Positions 13,667 to 17,651 of a stretch of DNA of 17,651 bases are shown one piece after another. Location of the stretch: NCBI GenBank assembly GCA_902782955.1, contig CACZPD010000168.1:1-17651 (forward strand), in the 5' to 3' direction. Each line of letters begins with the position of its first letter. The stretch's first letter is position 1. Both the position numbers and the translations under genes were made by a program. The stretch is from an uncultured Erysipelotrichaceae bacterium. Its GTDB lineage: Bacteria > Bacillota_I > Bacilli_A > Erysipelotrichales > Erysipelotrichaceae. A model generated the notes under the pieces. That model saw only the letters and a list, made by a program, of their open reading frames with translations. It had not been told where the DNA came from and made no database searches.

Positions 13667-15376
13667 ATGAAAGAACCCATAATCACCTTCACTGATTTTT
13701 CTTTTCAGTATTTTGAACAAAGTGAACCGACGCTCCATCATATCGATCTGACGATCCGGCGCGGGGAAAAAATACTGATAGCGGGACCATCCGGATCCGG
13801 AAAAAGTACACTCGGCAACTGTATCAACGGCCTGATCCCTTTTGCGCATAAGGGAAAGATCACCGGTTCTTTGAATGTGGACGGAATCGAAACAAAGAAA
13901 TCCAGTCTGTTTGAACTGTCCATGAAAGTCGGGACCGTGCTGCAGGACAGCGACGGGCAGTTTATCGGTCTGAGTGTCGGTGAGGACATCGCATTCGCGC
14001 TGGAAAATGACCTCGTTCCCCAGAAAGAGATGAAGGAACGGGTAAAAAGGATAGCTGCGATCGTTGGAATGAGTGAGCAGACTGATCATAATCCGCATAA
14101 TCTCAGCGGCGGACAGAAGCAGCGCGTTTCACTGGCAGGCGTAATGGTCGATGATGTCGACATCCTGCTGTTTGACGAACCGCTGGCCAACCTGGATCCC
14201 AGGACCGGAAAAGTTGCGATCGAACTTATTGATGATATCGCAAAGGAAGACAAAACAGTCATTATTATTGAACATCGCCTGGAAGACGTTCTGCACAGAC
14301 CGGTCGACAGGATCATCCTGATGAACGACGGGAAGATCATCGCGGACGGGACTCCGGATGAGGTGCTCGCGTCCGGTATTCTGCGGGATTACGGTATCCG
14401 GGAACCGCTTTATCTGACAGCCGCGAGATATGCCGGAAGTGAAATTACAGCGGATCTGCATCCTGCATCCCTGGAAACTTTCGATGTTTCCGGAATCAGA
14501 CATGATCTGCAGAAATGGTATGACGATCATTACAAACGCGTACCGCAGCCGCAGAAAAAGGAGATGCTGAAGATCGAAGATATCTCTTTTTCCTATTCAG
14601 GTGTCAAACCGACGCTGAATCATATCAAGGCAGTCATACATGAAGGGGAGATGCTGAGCATCGTCGGAAAGAACGGCGCCGGCAAGACAACACTTTCCTC
14701 CGTGATCTGCGGATTCATCAAACCTGATGAAGGAACGATCACCATGTACGGAGAGGATCTTTCCCGGTATTCGATCTCCGAAAGGGCGGAGTATGTCGGC
14801 ATCGTCATGCAGAATCCGAATCAGATGATCTCCAAGACGATGATCTATGACGAGGTCGCGCTTGGACTGACGATCCGGAAACTGCCTGAGGAAGAGATCA
14901 GGCAGAAAGTATATGATGTCCTGAAGATCTGCGGTCTCTATGAGTTCCGCAACTGGCCGATCAGCGCACTGAGCTTCGGACAGAAGAAAAGGGTTACCAT
15001 AGCTTCTATCCTCGTGCTGAATCCCAAGGTGCTGATACTGGATGAACCGACAGCCGGGCAGGATTATCACCATTATTCTGAGATCATGGAGTTTCTGAAG
15101 AAACTGAATGAGAACGGGCAGACGATCATCCTGATCACCCATGACATGCACCTGATGCTGGAATATACGGAAAGAGCTGTCGTTATTTCCGACGCGGAAA
15201 AACTGGCTGATCAGAAAGCCTTTGAAGTACTCTGTGACCCGGTCCTGACGGAGAAAGCGAATCTTAAGGAAACATCGCTGTTTGAACTGGCACAGAAGGC
15301 CGGGATCGGGGATCCTCTCGGATTTGTCGAGTGCTTTATCCATTATGACCGGGAGGTGCGTGCCCATGAAAATTAG
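13667..15376 (+). CDS. ECF transporter ATPase with two fused ABC domains (YkoD-like, EcfA1-EcfA2)
   Basis: The cytoplasmic energising subunit of the ECF transporter; it hydrolyses ATP to drive substrate release from the S component. The 569-residue chain carries two complete ABC domains. Domain 1 has Walker A GPSGSGKST (40-48), signature LSGGQ (146-150), Walker B ILLFDEP (166-172) and H-loop His203. Domain 2 has Walker A GKNGAGKTT (334-342), signature LSFGQ (435-439), Walker B VLILDEP (455-461) and H-loop His492. The second signature departs from LSGGQ, which also occurs in other ECF ATPases, and may make the two sites unequal. ATG 13667 is the start because GAAAGG (13655-13660) lies 6 bases upstream; an earlier in-frame ATG at 13628 lies inside the terminator hairpin. 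Its end overlaps the EcfT start by 11 bases. Confidence 0.95.
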   Translation: MKEPIITFTDFSFQYFEQSEPTLHHIDLTIRRGEKILIAGPSGSGKSTLGNCINGLIPFAHKGKITGSLNVDGIETKKSSLFELSMKVGTVLQDSDGQFIGLSVGEDIAFALENDLVPQKEMKERVKRIAAIVGMSEQTDHNPHNLSGGQKQRVSLAGVMVDDVDILLFDEPLANLDPRTGKVAIELIDDIAKEDKTVIIIEHRLEDVLHRPVDRIILMNDGKIIADGTPDEVLASGILRDYGIREPLYLTAARYAGSEITADLHPASLETFDVSGIRHDLQKWYDDHYKRVPQPQKKEMLKIEDISFSYSGVKPTLNHIKAVIHEGEMLSIVGKNGAGKTTLSSVICGFIKPDEGTITMYGEDLSRYSISERAEYVGIVMQNPNQMISKTMIYDEVALGLTIRKLPEEEIRQKVYDVLKICGLYEFRNWPISALSFGQKKRVTIASILVLNPKVLILDEPTAGQDYHHYSEIMEFLKKLNENGQTIILITHDMHLMLEYTERAVVISDAEKLADQKAFEVLCDPVLTEKANLKETSLFELAQKAGIGDPLGFVECFIHYDREVRAHEN

Positions 15377-16199
15377 AACATTCTCATATGATCAGCTGGA
15401 TACATTTGTCCACCGTCTTTCGGGATTATCCAAACTTGTATGTTTCCTGCTTCTGACGACAGCGATCATGCTGACATACGATATCCGGATCATACTGGCC
15501 ATCATGGTCTTGTCCTATGTCATGATGATGATCTCGAAGATCAGGTATTCACAGATCAGGCTTATGGTGATCTATGTATTCGCGTTCCTGGCATTCAATT
15601 TTATCCTGACATATGTATTCGCACCGGAATACGGCGTGAAGATCTACGGCACACGGCATCAGCTGTTTACGTTCGGCGGACCCTATACGGTCACGCTTGA
15701 GCAGTTATTCTACCAGGTCACAAAGTTTTCCAAATATCTCTCCGTCATCCCGCTGGGCATTATCTTTATCCTGACCACCAATCCGAGCGAATTCGCGTCT
15801 GCTCTGAACGGCATCGGCATCAGTTACAAGATCTGTACATCCCTGTCACTGACCCTGAGGTATTTTCCCGATGTGGCTGATGACTATAATTCGATCTCGC
15901 TGGCCCAGCAGGCACGCGGACTGGAAATGAGCAAAAAAGCAAAGATGATCGACCGTCTGAAACGGATCGGCGGCATCCTTATCCCGCTGATCATGACGAC
16001 GATGGACAGGATCGAGATCATATCCAACGCAATGGATCTGAGAGGGTTCGGAAAGCATAAGAAAAGAACGTGGTATGCCGCGAAGCCGCTGAAGAGGAAT
16101 GATTATATCTCCATGGCAGTATGTCTGGCTGTCCTGATCATTTCCCTGTATATCCGCTTTGCCGTAAATCACAGTATTTACTACAACCCGTTTCAGTGA
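15366..16199 (+). CDS. ecfT: ECF transporter transmembrane (T) component
   Basis: The membrane scaffold that links the ATPase to the S component. The 277-residue protein has several hydrophobic segments (near residues 22-38, 40-57, 66-85, 124-138 and 246-264) and the cytoplasmic coupling region with two Xaa-Arg-Gly motifs, ARG at 183-185 in AQQARGLEM and LRG at 225-227 in AMDLRGFG. These arginines normally dock into the two ABC domains. ATG 15366 is preceded by GGGAGGTG (15351-15358), and the gene overlaps the ATPase stop by 11 bases. An earlier in-frame start at 15282 would lie well inside the ATPase gene. The next gene starts 14 bases after its stop, so the SAM hydrolases are almost certainly co-transcribed with it. 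Confidence 0.94.
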   Translation: MKIRTFSYDQLDTFVHRLSGLSKLVCFLLLTTAIMLTYDIRIILAIMVLSYVMMMISKIRYSQIRLMVIYVFAFLAFNFILTYVFAPEYGVKIYGTRHQLFTFGGPYTVTLEQLFYQVTKFSKYLSVIPLGIIFILTTNPSEFASALNGIGISYKICTSLSLTLRYFPDVADDYNSISLAQQARGLEMSKKAKMIDRLKRIGGILIPLIMTTMDRIEIISNAMDLRGFGKHKKRTWYAAKPLKRNDYISMAVCLAVLIISLYIRFAVNHSIYYNPFQ

Positions 16200-16213
16200 G
16201 GAGGTATCCATAT

Positions 16214-17071
16214 ATGAATGAATCAATACTTCCGATTCTGGTTTTCCAGACGGATTTTACATATCTTGAAGGGGCTGTCGCAGCCATGTACGGCGTGGTC
16301 AGAAGTGTCGACCGGAATGTCGAGATCATCACGGCGACACATGATCTTCCGCAGTATGATATCTGGAGCGCTTCCTATCGTCTGCGTCAGTACATGCCGT
16401 TCTGGCCTGCCGGTACTGTATTTGTTTCCGTTGTCGACCCCGGTGTCGGGACAGCGCGCAGAGCCTGTGCGGCCCGTACCAAAGACGGATATTATATCGT
16501 CACCCCTGATAACGGGACCCTGACGCATGTCGCAGCCCGGCATGGAATCGAAGAGATCAGGGAAATCGACGAGACTGTCAACCGTCTCCCGTCAACACGC
16601 GGCACCAGTGTTTTCCACGGACGTGACCTGTTCGGCTACTGCGCCGCAAAACTGGCTTCCGGAAAGATCACATTTGAGGAAGTCGGTCCGGCATATTCAC
16701 CGGATGATATCGTGCGACTGCCGGTGCATTCCTTTGAACGCAGGGGAAATGCAGTGGAAGGCATTCTGGAGATCGATGACCCGAACTTCGGAAATCTATG
16801 GACCAATATTCCGGTCGGAGAACTGCATAAAGCAGGACTTTCCTTTGGCGATACGGTCATAGTCACGATCTGGAAGGATGGGGAAGAGATCTTCCGTAAG
16901 CCTGTCCGGTTTGATCAGACATTCGGAAACGTACAGAAGGGGGATGTGATCCTTTACAACAACGAGCTCATGAATGCGTCGCTCGCTGTTTCCCAGGGAA
17001 GTTTTAAAGAGAGTTACTGCCCGGGCTACGGACCGGAGTACCATATCTCCATTTCCGGGGAGGACGCGTGA
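16214..17071 (+). CDS. S-adenosylmethionine hydrolase (DUF62, SAM hydroxide adenosyltransferase), copy 1
   Basis: Characterised members split S-adenosylmethionine with water into adenosine and methionine. The 285-residue length fits this hydrolase group. The Asp-Arg-His triad known from the Pyrococcus enzyme is intact: Asp75 and Arg82 in VDPGVGTARR, and His135 in FHGRD. TPDNGTLTH and the C-terminal-domain motif DDPNFGNLWTNI are also present. The N-terminal motif, normally TDFGLxDG, here reads TDFTYLEG (residues 13-20): the first Asp is kept, but Gly-Leu and the second Asp are replaced (Asp by Glu19). The start ATG has AGGAGG (16199-16204) 9 bases upstream. The stop overlaps the next start as TGATG. 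I saw no long insertion of the kind that marks fluorinases. Activity on S-adenosylmethionine is probable, not shown. Confidence 0.92.
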   Translation: MNESILPILVFQTDFTYLEGAVAAMYGVVRSVDRNVEIITATHDLPQYDIWSASYRLRQYMPFWPAGTVFVSVVDPGVGTARRACAARTKDGYYIVTPDNGTLTHVAARHGIEEIREIDETVNRLPSTRGTSVFHGRDLFGYCAAKLASGKITFEEVGPAYSPDDIVRLPVHSFERRGNAVEGILEIDDPNFGNLWTNIPVGELHKAGLSFGDTVIVTIWKDGEEIFRKPVRFDQTFGNVQKGDVILYNNELMNASLAVSQGSFKESYCPGYGPEYHISISGEDA

Positions 17072-17651
17072 TGAACCGTCTGCTTGTATTTCAGACTGAT
17101 TTCGGATTGTCTGACGGTGCTGTTGCGGCGATGTACGGCGTTGCTTTATCAGTGGATGAGGACCTGAAGATCTTCAATCTCACACATGATATACCGCCGT
17201 TTGATACCTTTGAAGCTTCCTACCGTCTGTTTCAGGCAGTTCCATACTGGCCGCAGAATACGGTCTTTGTGACCGTTGTGGATCCGGGTGTGGGCAGTTC
17301 CCGGCGCAGTATCGTAGCCAGGACAAAACTAGGCCAGTATATCGTTACCCCGGATAACGGTTCCCTTTCCCATATCGCAAGGGCAGTCGGGATCGAATCC
17401 GCCCGTGTGATCAGGGAAGAGGTCGGCCGCAGGAAGAACAGCGAAAACTCCTATACGTTCCACGGCAGGGATATCTTCGCGTATACCGGCGCGCTGCTGG
17501 CATCCGGTAAGATCACCTATGATGATATCGGGGAGGAGATCGATCCTGAGGAACTGGTCATGATGAAGGGCATGTATCCTGTCATCAGTGAAACAAGCAT
17601 CCTCGGAACGATCGAAACCCTGGATGTACGATTTGGCTCCTTATGGACCAA
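17071..17651 (+). CDS. S-adenosylmethionine hydrolase (DUF62), copy 2, 5' part (cut by window end)
   Basis: A second paralogue starting at ATG 17071, which overlaps the previous stop (TGATG) and has GGGGAGG (17057-17063) upstream. About 193 residues are visible with no stop; by comparison with copy 1, about 90 residues lie beyond the window. It has the canonical N-terminal motif TDFGLSDG (residues 9-16) and the full triad: Asp71 and Arg78 in VDPGVGSSRR, His131 in FHGRD. TPDNGSLSH is present, and the final visible residues are RFGSLWT. Roughly half of the aligned N-terminal residues match copy 1 by eye, so the pair is an old duplication, not a recent one. The family forms trimers with active sites between subunits, so the two products could form mixed trimers; that is inference. 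Confidence 0.92.
   Translation, partial: MNRLLVFQTDFGLSDGAVAAMYGVALSVDEDLKIFNLTHDIPPFDTFEASYRLFQAVPYWPQNTVFVTVVDPGVGSSRRSIVARTKLGQYIVTPDNGSLSHIARAVGIESARVIREEVGRRKNSENSYTFHGRDIFAYTGALLASGKITYDDIGEEIDPEELVMMKGMYPVISETSILGTIETLDVRFGSLWT

Noticed and set aside
13046..14098. 350-codon open frame on the minus strand
   Set aside because: It runs antisense through the S component, the terminator and the ABC ATPase, all of which are supported on the plus strand. No family features are visible.
16214..17651. Halogenase (fluorinase or chlorinase) reading of the DUF62 genes
   Set aside because: Both copies keep the Asp-Arg-His triad of the hydrolases and I saw no insertion of the kind fluorinases carry, so SAM hydrolysis is the better reading.

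Overview
The window comes from a low-to-mid GC Bacillota (Firmicutes) chromosome, probably an anaerobe of the Erysipelotrichia or a related lineage. Supporting points are strong AGGAGG ribosome sites, a tRNA-dependent T-box leader, a single-chain pyruvate:ferredoxin oxidoreductase, a YneF-family membrane protein, a UPF0397-type ECF transporter, and the rel-hisS-aspS-6S RNA order known from Bacillus. Lineage below phylum is inference. Every gene that can be supported lies on the + strand.

Region 1 (1-4870) is core information processing. It holds the 3' part of a Rel/SpoT (p)ppGpp enzyme, a T-box leader, and hisS and aspS translationally coupled by an ATGA overlap. The aspS terminator overlaps its stop codon. 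A 6S RNA with its own promoter and terminator follows.

Region 2 (4871-8827) holds a small YneF-like membrane protein and a large, probably highly expressed nifJ-type pyruvate:ferredoxin oxidoreductase, each closed by an intrinsic terminator.

Region 3 (8828-12898) is accessory. It has a phosphinothricin-type GNAT acetyltransferase, a coupled DJ-1/PfpI - ElaA-type GNAT - GNAT trio, a CorA-type metal channel and an unrecognised lipoprotein.

Region 4 (12899-17651) is the most interesting part. A good promoter and a structured leader with two mutually exclusive helices precede a UPF0397 ECF substrate-binding (S) protein. An intrinsic terminator separates it from a double-ABC ATPase and an EcfT transmembrane protein. 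These are followed, tightly packed, by two tandem S-adenosylmethionine hydrolase (DUF62, SAM hydroxide adenosyltransferase) paralogues; the second runs off the window. I infer a transport-plus-cleavage module for an adenosyl or methionine-related compound. The two hydrolases differ at a conserved N-terminal motif.

No CRISPR array, tRNA, rRNA, insertion sequence or phage gene was seen.
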